NCBI GenBank assembly: GCA_938039305.1
Contig: CALHUZ010000559.1
Coordinates: forward strand, 1 to 8,220
Direction of reading: 5' to 3'
DNA from: an uncultured Saprospiraceae bacterium
GTDB lineage: Bacteria > Bacteroidota > Bacteroidia > Chitinophagales > Saprospiraceae
DNA: 8,220 bases
Made by a program: the position numbers and the translations under genes. This document shows positions 1-6,578 of the stretch, piece by piece. The number at the start of each line of letters is the position of its first letter. Position 1 is the first letter of the stretch. The notes under the pieces are model-generated. The model searched no databases. It was not told the DNA's origin and saw nothing but the letters and a program-made list of their open reading frames with translations.

Positions 1-264
1 ATAAAGAAAGCGATCTCTGCTCATCCAATCATTAAAGAAGTAAGAAGCGCTGGACTTATGATGGCAGTTGAGCCAACAAAGAGGAAGTATTTAAAGCATA
101 TAGTCTCTCGAGCATTTGAGTTGGGTGTATTGATAGATTGGTTTTTATTCAATAATCGAAGCTTCAGATTGGCCCCTCCATTAATTATTTCGATGTCTGA
201 ATTAGAAGATGCTTGTGGGCTTTTACTCAAGGCTATGGATTTTGCGCAAGCGCAGTATGCTTAG
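1..264 (+). CDS. Class III PLP-dependent aminotransferase, C-terminal end (partial)
   Basis: The frame is open from base 1 to a TAG at 262-264, giving the last 87 residues of a longer protein whose start lies outside the window. The pattern VRSAGLMMAVE (residues 15-25 of the fragment), then GVLIDWFLF and RSFRLAPPLIIS, then a closing helix, is the C-terminal small domain of class III (ornithine/acetylornithine-like) aminotransferases. The WFLF...R.APPL form is what I know from Bacteroidota proteins usually labelled aspartate aminotransferase family. These enzymes move an amino group from an amine donor to a 2-oxo acid using pyridoxal phosphate in the cytoplasm. The PLP lysine and most substrate-binding residues lie upstream, so the substrate cannot be named. 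Its stop overlaps the obg stop on the other strand by four bases, with no room for separate terminators. The first ATG in the fragment (58) is internal and not the true start. Confidence 0.85.
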   Translation: MKKAISAHPIIKEVRSAGLMMAVEPTKRKYLKHIVSRAFELGVLIDWFLFNNRSFRLAPPLIISMSELEDACGLLLKAMDFAQAQYA

Positions 265-1250
265 TTAAGCACTTGCCAGATGATATCCTTTAGCTCTGTT
301 ATTCCGTCTTGAGTTGCAGATGAGAAAAACACAGTTGTGATGTTCTCAGGAAGGTCTTGCTCTAACATTCCTTGTAGTTCATCATCGATAAGATCCTTCT
401 TCGAGATACCGAGTATGCGAGGTTTGTGTACAAGTTCTGGATTATAGATACTCAACTCATTAAGAAGTATTTCGTACTCTTTTTTGATGTCGTTGGTATC
501 AGCAGGAATGATGAACAGCAAAGCGGCATTTCTTTCGATATGCCTCAAGAACCGTATTCCTAAACCTTTACCAGCGTGTGCATTTTCAATGATACCCGGT
601 ATATCAGCCATCACAAATGATCGCGAATCACGATAAGAGACGATACCAAGATTTGGCGTTAGAGTAGTGAAGGCATAACTCCCGATCTTGGGCTTTGCCG
701 CACTAACAACAGAGAGAAGGGTTGATTTTCCAGCATTTGGAAAACCGACAAGGCCTACATCAGCAAGTATCTTAAGTTCTAGTATTTTCCACTCTTCTTT
801 TCCTTCGCCCCCGGGTTGGGCGTACTGGGGAGACTGATTAGTTGATGATTTAAAATTCCAATTTCCTAGCCCTCCTTGACCTCCTTTAAGGAGTATTTCA
901 GTCTCGCCGTCTTCGTTTATTTCGAAGAGCACCTCTCCCGTTTCAACATCTTTAGCTATTGTTCCTAATGGAACTTCGAGTATTTCATCTTGTCCATCTG
1001 AACCGCTCTTTCGAGCTCCAGTACCGTTATCGCCTGGCTTTGCTATTACGTGTTTGCGATACTTTAGATGAAGAAGGGTCCACAATTGAGCGTTACCGCG
1101 TAAGATGATGTTTCCTCCTCGACCACCGTTTCCTCCATCTGGTCCTCCAAGTGCTGTGAGGCGATCTCTTCTAAAATGAGAACTCCCGCTGCCACCATGT
1201 CCTGATCGACAGCAGATCTTAACGTAGTCTACAAAGTTCTGGTCGGCCAA
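261..1250 (-). CDS. obg: GTPase Obg/CgtA, ribosome assembly
   Basis: Essential GTPase that acts in large ribosomal subunit assembly and in stress and growth control in the cytoplasm. Of 329 residues, about 1-158 form the glycine-rich Obg fold (starting NFVDYVKI, with GGPDGGNGGRGG at 35-46). The G domain follows: G1 GFPNAGKS at 169-176, switch I FTT near 194-196, G3 DIPG at 216-219, G4 as SKKD at 283-286 instead of NKxD, and G5 SSA at 310-312. The SKKD variant and the lack of an OCT domain fit Bacteroidota. The start is TTG (1248-1250): an in-frame TAA lies only two codons upstream, the next Met is residue 214, and the family's conserved N-terminus begins right at this codon, so TTG is effectively proven. 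It follows adk by 12 bases and is the last gene of the rplY-P60-adk-obg operon. Confidence 0.98.
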   Translation of the reverse strand: MADQNFVDYVKICCRSGHGGSGSSHFRRDRLTALGGPDGGNGGRGGNIILRGNAQLWTLLHLKYRKHVIAKPGDNGTGARKSGSDGQDEILEVPLGTIAKDVETGEVLFEINEDGETEILLKGGQGGLGNWNFKSSTNQSPQYAQPGGEGKEEWKILELKILADVGLVGFPNAGKSTLLSVVSAAKPKIGSYAFTTLTPNLGIVSYRDSRSFVMADIPGIIENAHAGKGLGIRFLRHIERNAALLFIIPADTNDIKKEYEILLNELSIYNPELVHKPRILGISKKDLIDDELQGMLEQDLPENITTVFFSSATQDGITELKDIIWQVLN

Positions 1251-1262
1251 GTTTGTTTATGA

Positions 1263-1892
1263 TTATGCCAAGGATGAGATTAACTCATTTAGGCGGCTAT
1301 TGATTTCATCTATTTCACCGATGCCTGCTATTTCTTGCGCGCATCCTTTTTGATCGTAGTATGCGTAGACTGGTGCAGTCTCTGATTTGTACACATTGAT
1401 ACGCTCTCTTATGACACCTTCATTAGCATCATCCTTTCTTCCTGAAGTCTTTCCTCTTTCTAAAAGGCGATTAACGATTTCTTCGTCATCTACCACAAGA
1501 GAAATCAAGCTATCCACGCTTTCTCCTCTAGTAGATAACAATTCATCAAGAGCTTCAGATTGTGGAAGGGTTCTCGGGAATCCGTCGAATATATATCCCT
1601 TGACATGCGGATGTTGTTCGATTTTATTTTTGAGCATGGCTACTGTTACCTCATCAGGCACTAGTTGGCCTTTATCCATAAAAGTTCGGGCTTTTTGACC
1701 AAGAGGGGTGTTGTTTCCTAACTCATATCTGAATAAATCTCCCGTTGAAATCTGAAGTAGATCAAACTTCTTTTCTAACATTTTTGCCTGTGTGCCTTTT
1801 CCGGAACCAGGAGGTCCAAACAAGATGAGATTGATTCTTTTTTCTTCCTTATTCATTGATAACAACTTTAATATCTTTTTAATCCACGACAT
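1263..1892 (-). CDS. adk: Adenylate kinase, short-LID type
   Basis: Catalyses ATP + AMP = 2 ADP in the cytoplasm and keeps the adenine nucleotide pools balanced. Numbering from the first ATG (209 residues): P-loop GPPGSGKGT at 26-34, ISTGDLFR of the AMP site at 48-55, FDGFPRT at 102-108, and a short LID around RGKTSGRKDD (146-155) without the four-cysteine zinc insert. A conserved region rich in Arg follows (RERINVY). The start is uncertain. ATG at 1890-1892 adds the basic, hydrophobic peptide MSWIKKILKLLS. ATG at 1854-1856 (residue 13) gives 197 residues, closer to the family's usual length of about 190. The upstream P60 stop is only four bases before the first ATG, and obg begins 12 bases after the stop, so the gene is cotranscribed with both. 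The identity of the enzyme is certain; only the first 12 residues are in doubt. Confidence 0.96.
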   Translation of the reverse strand: MSWIKKILKLLSMNKEEKRINLILFGPPGSGKGTQAKMLEKKFDLLQISTGDLFRYELGNNTPLGQKARTFMDKGQLVPDEVTVAMLKNKIEQHPHVKGYIFDGFPRTLPQSEALDELLSTRGESVDSLISLVVDDEEIVNRLLERGKTSGRKDDANEGVIRERINVYKSETAPVYAYYDQKGCAQEIAGIGEIDEINSRLNELISSLA

Positions 1893-1896
1893 GACG

Positions 1897-2409
1897 CTAA
1901 TCTCTGAGCGAATCTAAAGATACAATCCTATATATCATTGGCTCCCAATATCGGGATGCTAAAACATTTTCTTCGATCACTCCTTTAGAAGAAGTGCTAT
2001 GGACCACCCATAGTTCCTTTTTTTCTCGTTTTGTTATAATACTTACGTGAAATATTTTTCCTCCTTTACTGTAGAAAACCAAATCTCCAGGTTTGGCTTT
2101 ATCGATTTTTATCGATTTGCCCTTCTTATAGATGGAAGCTGCAGAACCACCTACACTAACTCCGTTTTTGTTAAACACATAACTTACCAGTCCAGAGCAG
2201 TCGAATTTGTTTGGTCCTTTTGCCCCGTACAAGTATGTATCGCCTTTTTGCTTGGTAGCTAATGATACTATGTTTTGGCGCTGGGAGAACTCTGATGAAC
2301 CCCTCCGAATGGTGCGTTTAGAACTTGAGCAACTACATATAAGCAGTGCACATGCGAGAACACAATATTGGATTCTTCCTGAGAATAAGATAAGGATAGA
2401 ATGATTGAT
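1897..2409 (-). CDS. NlpC/P60 cell-wall endopeptidase, probable lipoprotein, non-canonical start
   Basis: Predicted cysteine peptidase that cuts peptide stems of peptidoglycan in the periplasm. The conserved C-terminal domain shows KFDCSGLV (catalytic Cys codon 2197-2199), PGDLVFY, FHVSI (His) and VVHSTS (second His). The frame stays open well upstream of the first canonical start (TTG, 2230-2232). That TTG would delete the family's usual strand (ATKQKGDTYLYG) just before the catalytic Cys. The extra sequence reads as a lipoprotein signal: hydrophobic CVLACALLICS, then Cys (codon 2329-2331), then SSSKR. No ATG, GTG or TTG exists in frame between a TGA at 2428-2430 and 2232. I placed the start at the ATC at 2407-2409, because its A is also the last base of the rplY stop, a TAATC junction like the coupled TAATG; this gives 170 residues with the lipobox Cys at 27. 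The stop is four bases before adk. The domain call is firm; the start is an inference. Confidence 0.8.
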   Translation of the reverse strand: MNHSILILFSGRIQYCVLACALLICSCSSSKRTIRRGSSEFSQRQNIVSLATKQKGDTYLYGAKGPNKFDCSGLVSYVFNKNGVSVGGSAASIYKKGKSIKIDKAKPGDLVFYSKGGKIFHVSIITKREKKELWVVHSTSSKGVIEENVLASRYWEPMIYRIVSLDSLRD

Positions 2410-3026
2410 TAAGCTTCTGCTTCCGCTTCAGGAGCTTCCTCAGCACCATCTTCTGCTGCTGCATCCGCACTCTTAAGTGCTCTAGGTACTTCTACATTGG
2501 CAACTGGCATAGCACCATCAACCATGATTTGAATTCCCTCAGGAACATCGATGTCCTTTACTCTTACAGCAAATCCTAACTCGAGATCGTCAATGCTTAC
2601 TTCTAAAGTATCCACTAAAACTTCTGGAGTTGCTTTCACTTTGACTTTTCTTAAAGTTGTGATCAACTTGCCACCACTTTTTACTCCAGGAGAAACTCCT
2701 CTAAAAGCAACTGGTATATCAGCTATGAGCGGTTGGCCATCTACGAGTTCGAGGAAATCCATGTGTACTATTTCATCAGTCACTGGATGAAAATCAATAT
2801 CTTTTATGATGGCTTTACTAGTATTACCGTTCAACGTTAATTCTGCAAGCTTAAACTGTGGCGTGTAAACCATAGATTTAACATCACCATGCTTAGTTGT
2901 AAAGTGAGTGACGCCATTTTTCTTACTGTACATAACAGCAGGAATTTTGCCATCCTTACGGATTTGCTTTGAGGCTTTCTTTCCTAATTGATCTCTTGAC
3001 TCAACGTTTATCTTGACAACTTCCAT
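2409..3026 (-). CDS. rplY: 50S ribosomal protein bL25, CTC-type long form
   Basis: Ribosomal protein that binds 5S rRNA in the large subunit. The 205-residue protein has an N-terminal L25 domain (about 1-90: SRDQLGKKASKQIRKDGKIPAVMY, split here only in description, with KDIDFHPVTDEIVHMDF near 75-91) and a C-terminal TL5/CTC beta domain (about 100-180, with IPVAFRGVSPGVKSGG). A low-complexity Ala/Glu tail ends the protein. This long form is usual in Bacteroidota. The ATG at 3024-3026 is supported by alignment with the family start and by an upstream -7-like element. It is the first gene of the operon with the P60 lipoprotein, adk and obg; its TAA overlaps the proposed ATC start of the lipoprotein by one base. 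The pth and prs genes often found beside rplY are absent here. Confidence 0.95.
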   Translation of the reverse strand: MEVVKINVESRDQLGKKASKQIRKDGKIPAVMYSKKNGVTHFTTKHGDVKSMVYTPQFKLAELTLNGNTSKAIIKDIDFHPVTDEIVHMDFLELVDGQPLIADIPVAFRGVSPGVKSGGKLITTLRKVKVKATPEVLVDTLEVSIDDLELGFAVRVKDIDVPEGIQIMVDGAMPVANVEVPRALKSADAAAEDGAEEAPEAEAEA

Positions 3027-3059
3027 GACTTATTATTTCTCGCTTTTTGAAAAGGACGG

Positions 3060-3067
3060 CAAAGATA
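3060..3067 (-). promoter_or_regulatory. Putative promoter -7 element of the rplY operon
   Basis: On the minus strand this reads TATCTTTG, a full match to the Bacteroidota sigma-70 -7 consensus TAnnTTTG. It lies 33 bases before the rplY ATG, which would give a leader of roughly 25 bases. The -33 element is poor: only TTTCGG is found about 20 bases upstream, so the call rests on the -7 match and position. Confidence 0.45.
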
Positions 3068-3129
3068 TGGTTTTTCATAAAAAAATCCGAAATAAAAGTA
3101 TCTAGCCATATTGGGGTTTAATTAGTTCA

Positions 3130-3873
3130 TTATTGATGAGTTGGATATACCGTCTCATCAACTACATTTCTATTGAGAAATCCGTATAACAAGCCAAATA
3201 CAAAGCCTCCGATATGCGCCCACCATGCGACTCCTCCAGCTGCTCCTAGTTGACTCAATGCACCTACTCCTGAAATGAGTTGTTCTAAAAACCATAATCC
3301 TAGAAAGACTAAGGCAGGTACTGTAAAGACTGTAATGAAAAAGAACACTTTGATTCTTGACTTAGGGAACATGACCATATATGCTCCAAGCACAGCACTT
3401 ATGGCTCCACTGGCCCCAAGTGTAGGAATAGAACCGATACAAGCCCTTTCTATGTCTGCACAATCCATAGAAGCAAGACAAGGTTGGCAACAATCGCCAA
3501 TCGTACCATCTCCAAGCCACATCTCAAAAAATATGTGTACTCCACTGGCCGCTATTCCACCAAGAATGTAGAACATTAAAAACCGAACGTTACCCAAGAC
3601 AGCCTCAAGGTTGTCTGCAAAAACCCATAAAAACATCATGTTCCCGATGAGATGCATCCAACCGCCATGCATGAACATACTTGTCAGTAAGGTGTGCAAG
3701 TTATCTCCTCCTATGATGTCCTTAGGTATCGATCCCAGCTCACAGACTAAACTTCCTTGTGCAGTATAATAAAGCTGGATGGCGAAAACAATAACATTTA
3801 TGGCAATAAAGGCATAACTGAATAGTGGTTTGTATCCACCTTGAACATTAGTATCACCTATAGGAAAGAGCAT
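3130..3873 (-). CDS. Rhomboid-family intramembrane serine protease with Cys-rich loop
   Basis: Integral inner-membrane protease that cuts transmembrane segments of other proteins. The 247-residue protein has hydrophobic segments at roughly 17-37, 60-85, 96-117, 150-170, 175-200 and 213-234. The core signatures are HGGWMHLIGNM (69-79; His74 and Asn78 match the oxyanion-side residues of GlpG), GASG at 153-156 with nucleophile Ser155, and AHIGG with the catalytic-dyad His220. Between TM3 and TM4, in the loop that faces the periplasm in GlpG-type rhomboids, there is an inserted segment of about 30 residues with five cysteines (128, 129, 132, 138, 145). The ATG at 3871-3873 starts directly at the family's typical short cytoplasmic N-terminus. 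It is divergent from the formimidoyltransferase gene (62 bases apart) and sits 103 bases upstream of rplY on the same strand. The substrate is unknown. Confidence 0.94.
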   Translation of the reverse strand: MLFPIGDTNVQGGYKPLFSYAFIAINVIVFAIQLYYTAQGSLVCELGSIPKDIIGGDNLHTLLTSMFMHGGWMHLIGNMMFLWVFADNLEAVLGNVRFLMFYILGGIAASGVHIFFEMWLGDGTIGDCCQPCLASMDCADIERACIGSIPTLGASGAISAVLGAYMVMFPKSRIKVFFFITVFTVPALVFLGLWFLEQLISGVGALSQLGAAGGVAWWAHIGGFVFGLLYGFLNRNVVDETVYPTHQ

Positions 3874-3935
3874 AGCGCAATATAAAGAAGTGTTGAAGAA
3901 AGTATCTAGTCCTATATATTTTTGGATTATCTATT

Positions 3936-4919
3936 TTGTGGTTACAATCAATTATTATCAATACCGAGCTACCTATAATAGAGTGCGTGGTCAACGTCAG
4001 CGAAGGACGAAGGCTAAAACATATTGATGCCATTTCTGATCTCCTTAGAACAGAGCAAGCTGTTTATGTGCTTCACAGAGATATAGGCAGAGATGCCAAT
4101 AGGACTGTTTTTACTATTGTTGGCATAGCTAGAGAGGTGTTTTCATCTATTGAAAGACTTTACTTATACAGTATGAAGCACTTAGATATAAGTAAGCATC
4201 AAGGTTCTCATCCGAGGATAGGTATAATTGATGTTGTACCATTTATCCCAATAAAGAATATAACCGAGGAAGACTTAACCTTGATGGTTAGAGCTTTTTC
4301 CAAACGTATATCGGCTTCTTTTGAAGTGCCTATTTTCTATTACGGGATGTTGAGTAGTAACCATCAACAGAAGACGCTACATGATTTGAGGAAGAGGAAC
4401 CTTGAAGAGTCCATTGGGAAAACAATATTTCCTGATAAAGGAACATCTAAACCGCATCCTCAGTTAGGGGCATCTTGTATAACGGTGAGAAAGTTTATGG
4501 GAGCTTACAATATCAATCTAAGCACTTCCAATCTTAAGGATGCTAAAGCCTTGGCTCAAAGAATTAGAAAGAGTAGAAATAGCAGTTCTGCTCAAGACAT
4601 AGACCTTAGTCAAGTGAAGTTTTTAGGCTGGTATGTTGAGGAGTATGGCTGTTGCCAAATATCAACTAACATCTATGATTTAAGTACAGTTACGTTAATT
4701 GAGTTATATCGTTATGTGTCCAAGGAGGCTGCTGCGATGTCTTTAGCTGTTATGGGCTCAGAGTTGATCGGTATGATTCCTGAGGCAGGGATTTATAAGG
4801 GCTCTCATTCTTTAGATCAGGTATTGGAAGAACTTGGTTTAGATAAAGTCAGATCATTTGATAAAAAAACGCAAATTCTAGATTATAAATTGGAGCACCT
4901 GGATTGGAAAACTAATTAA
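3936..4919 (+). CDS. ftcD: Glutamate formimidoyltransferase (single FT domain)
   Basis: Transfers the formimino group of N-formimino-L-glutamate to tetrahydrofolate, the last step of one histidine-degradation route, in the cytoplasm. At 327 residues it covers only the FT part; no cyclodeaminase domain follows. Conserved blocks are IECVVNVSEGR (15-25), RDIGRDANRTVFT (48-60), SKHQGSHPRIGIIDVVPFIP (86-105; His92 corresponds to catalytic His82 of the mammalian enzyme), LGASCITVRKFMGAYNINL (177-195), CQISTNIYDL (240-249) and SELIGMIPEAG (275-285). In the first block Val replaces the usual Pro and Phe (family: IECVPNFSEGR). The start is TTG at 3936-3938: an in-frame TGA lies at 3894-3896, no ATG lies between, and the next option (GTG, 3987) would cut into the first strand. 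hutH, hutU and hutI are not in the window. It converges with the AstE-like gene 32 bases away. Confidence 0.93.
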   Translation: MWLQSIIINTELPIIECVVNVSEGRRLKHIDAISDLLRTEQAVYVLHRDIGRDANRTVFTIVGIAREVFSSIERLYLYSMKHLDISKHQGSHPRIGIIDVVPFIPIKNITEEDLTLMVRAFSKRISASFEVPIFYYGMLSSNHQQKTLHDLRKRNLEESIGKTIFPDKGTSKPHPQLGASCITVRKFMGAYNINLSTSNLKDAKALAQRIRKSRNSSSAQDIDLSQVKFLGWYVEEYGCCQISTNIYDLSTVTLIELYRYVSKEAAAMSLAVMGSELIGMIPEAGIYKGSHSLDQVLEELGLDKVRSFDKKTQILDYKLEHLDWKTN

Positions 4920-4951
4920 CTAAAAGACTGTACTCTAATGTAAAAGAACTA

Positions 4952-5935
4952 CTAACAAGACTTAACCAAGTAAAATCCTTCTTGTCCTTGTGATTGATAT
5001 AATGGCATAAGGATAAAACTGTCATGTGGTATGGAGACGTCTCCATACTTATCTTGCGCAACAACATCTCCTTCTCTTACTTCATCAAAATTTTTGAATC
5101 CAGGCTTCATAGTAAACTTGTCATCTGGGCTAATAACATGTTTATATATCAGACGAGTAAAAAGCGGAAGGTTCTTGGAGTAGTTTTTTAGAAGATCATC
5201 ATGTATGCTTTCTACATCACTTTCTTGTACACAACCGATACTTTTTAGACAATTGATAATAGCAGCGATACAGCGATTGATAGATGTAGGATCATCATGT
5301 TGTCCAGCTTCGAAAGTCACAGAAGTTGTAGGAAGCCCAAAGTCTAAATTATTATTAAAGTAGTGGAGTGTCGTTCCTTTTATTCCAATCAGCATATCTG
5401 AGATAACAGGGGCATGTAGGTTCTTTGCGATCTTTAGACTTTCTGAACTACCATTAGGAATAGAGAAAATTCCTCCACCAGATGAAGTAGTATGAAGGTC
5501 TAAGATATAGAGTGCTGTTGGTTGATATGAGCGGACTTCTTGTTCAATGAGATCAAGTAGCTCGAATAGTTCTTTGGATTCTGAGGTTAAACGTTGTGAC
5601 TCATTATCTTTTAGAGTCTTAACCTCAACTCGGTCCCACATCCGATTAAGATCTTGATCGATATATCTTTTTTTGGCAATCACGGCTCTTTGATTCCCAA
5701 CTAACCCCATGATTTTACCAATAAACGAAAATGACGGATTAGTAATGGGCTCAACTTCCAACATCTTAAGTACTAATGAAAGTGCTTTTATACCAGCAAG
5801 CTCATTACCATGTATACCTCCGATCACTATAAGAAGTGGTCCATGTGTGTCACCTTTATATTCCATGATGACACGATTGCTTAGCGTGTGTACGGCCTTT
5901 TTGATGGCTCGAAAATACAATTTATACCATTCCAA
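4952..5935 (-). CDS. Succinylglutamate desuccinylase/aspartoacylase family zinc hydrolase
   Basis: Zinc amidohydrolase of the M14-like AstE/AspA family, which removes acyl groups from N-acyl amino acids; the precise substrate cannot be read from sequence. Of 327 residues, GGIHGNELAG (39-48) gives zinc ligands His42 and Glu45, QDLNRMWD (94-101) gives the substrate-binding Asn/Arg, LDLHTTSSGGG (145-155) gives ligand His148, and FEAGQHDDP (208-216) supplies the likely catalytic Glu209. A C-terminal beta domain follows from about 255, with GFKNFDEVREGDVVAQ. The TTG start (5933-5935) is the only far-upstream canonical start, because TAA lies five codons further up. The ATG at residue 24 (5864-5866) would lose the helix before the first strand. 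No other arginine-succinyl pathway genes are nearby. The gene is divergent from the GH73 gene, and TATACTTG on its own strand at 5963-5970 is a possible -7 element. Confidence 0.88.
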   Translation of the reverse strand: MEWYKLYFRAIKKAVHTLSNRVIMEYKGDTHGPLLIVIGGIHGNELAGIKALSLVLKMLEVEPITNPSFSFIGKIMGLVGNQRAVIAKKRYIDQDLNRMWDRVEVKTLKDNESQRLTSESKELFELLDLIEQEVRSYQPTALYILDLHTTSSGGGIFSIPNGSSESLKIAKNLHAPVISDMLIGIKGTTLHYFNNNLDFGLPTTSVTFEAGQHDDPTSINRCIAAIINCLKSIGCVQESDVESIHDDLLKNYSKNLPLFTRLIYKHVISPDDKFTMKPGFKNFDEVREGDVVAQDKYGDVSIPHDSFILMPLYQSQGQEGFYLVKSC

Positions 5936-5962
5936 TGTCTTGGCATGATTTTAGGACTTTGA

Positions 5963-5970
5963 CAAGTATA
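5963..5970 (-). promoter_or_regulatory. Possible -7 element upstream of the AstE-like gene
   Basis: The minus strand reads TATACTTG, seven of eight matches to TAnnTTTG, 27 bases before the TTG start. The same octamer occurs on the plus strand at 6760-6767 and with one extra T at 6565-6573. No good -33 TTTG lies at the expected distance. Confidence 0.3.
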
Positions 5971-5983
5971 AACCGACCAACTT

Positions 5984-6493
5984 GTGAAGTGGATATTAAT
6001 CATGATATGTGTATACATATCATCAGGAGAAAGTGATAGACAAGTCTATGTTCAGACATATAAAGATGTCGCTATTATAGAAATGCACCGGAGAGGTGTA
6101 CCAGCAAGTATCAAGCTTGCTCAGGCTATTTTAGAATCTCGAAGTGGCACATCTACATTTGCATTATCAAGCAATAACCATTTTGGTATAAAGTGTAAAA
6201 AACATTGGCAAGGAGAGACCTACTATCAAAAAGATGATGATAAGGATGAACAGGGTAATCTCTTGGAGTCTTGTTTTAGATCTTATGATCGTGTTTTAGA
6301 GTCGTATGTAGACCACAGCAATTTCTTAGCACAAAGAGAAAACTATACCTCTTTATTCTTTCTTTCCAGAACAGACTACAAGGGGTGGGCACATGGTCTT
6401 AAAAGGTGTGGCTATGCCACTGACCCTGAATATGCAGAAAAGCTAATCTCTATCATTGAAAGAGAAGACCTTGCTCAGTATGACTACTTGTAA
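5984..6493 (+). CDS. Exported GH73 glucosaminidase (FlgJ/mannosyl-glycoprotein type)
   Basis: Predicted peptidoglycan hydrolase that cleaves glycan strands next to N-acetylglucosamine, acting outside the cytoplasm. The 169-residue protein begins MKWILIMICVYISSGES, a short signal-like segment, followed by the single GH73 domain: VPASIKLAQAILESRSGTS (39-57) with likely catalytic Glu51, NNHFGIKC (64-71), CFRSYDRVLESYVDHSNFL (97-115), and GYATDPEYAEKLISII (143-158). No LysM or SH3 cell-wall-binding module follows, although many Bacteroidota homologues carry one. The start is GTG at 5984-5986 because it keeps Lys2 before the hydrophobic run; the ATG at 6002 would remove that charge, and an in-frame TAA at 5969-5971 blocks anything longer. 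Downstream is a 399-base gap without a protein gene. The substrate class is firm, while localisation is inferred. Confidence 0.9.
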   Translation: MKWILIMICVYISSGESDRQVYVQTYKDVAIIEMHRRGVPASIKLAQAILESRSGTSTFALSSNNHFGIKCKKHWQGETYYQKDDDKDEQGNLLESCFRSYDRVLESYVDHSNFLAQRENYTSLFFLSRTDYKGWAHGLKRCGYATDPEYAEKLISIIEREDLAQYDYL

Positions 6494-6541
6494 GTCACAT
6501 GGTTATACATTAGAAAATTATATATTAAATAAATCTAAATA

Positions 6542-6573
6542 TTTGCAAATGTGACTATTTAGAGTATACTTTG
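6542..6573 (+). promoter_or_regulatory. Putative Bacteroidota promoter for the candidate small RNA
   Basis: TTTG at 6542-6545 and TATACTTTG at 6565-6573 are separated by 19 bases, the spacing described for Bacteroidota promoters (TTTG / TAnnTTTG). The -7 box has one extra base compared with the consensus. Transcription would begin at about 6579-6581, exactly at the left arm of the inverted repeat described in the next entry. Confidence 0.4.
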
Positions 6574-6578
6574 TACAA

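Noticed and set aside
21..230. 69-codon minus-strand frame opposite the aminotransferase end
   Set aside because: It overlaps the conserved aminotransferase C-terminus in antisense; no independent support.
261..1250. Obg with a defective G4 motif (SKKD rather than NKxD)
   Set aside because: A Ser or Thr at this position is common in Bacteroidota Obg proteins; not a sign of lost activity.
1387..1698. 103-codon plus-strand frame opposite adk
   Set aside because: Antisense shadow of the adenylate kinase coding region, without a recognisable motif.
2047..2404. Two plus-strand frames opposite the P60 gene
   Set aside because: They are antisense to the conserved NlpC/P60 catalytic motifs and the lipoprotein signal and show no domain of their own.
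2409..2450. Frameshift fusion of bL25 with the P60 lipoprotein
   Set aside because: A -1 shift would join the frames, but there is no slippery heptamer before the TAA, and an internal lipoprotein signal after a ribosomal protein makes no sense.
6493..6556. AGTCACAT/ATGTGACT inverted repeat as a terminator for the GH73 gene
   Set aside because: Only eight base pairs with a 48-base loop and no following T-run; the right arm lies between the -33 and -7 boxes of the putative small-RNA promoter. Likely chance.
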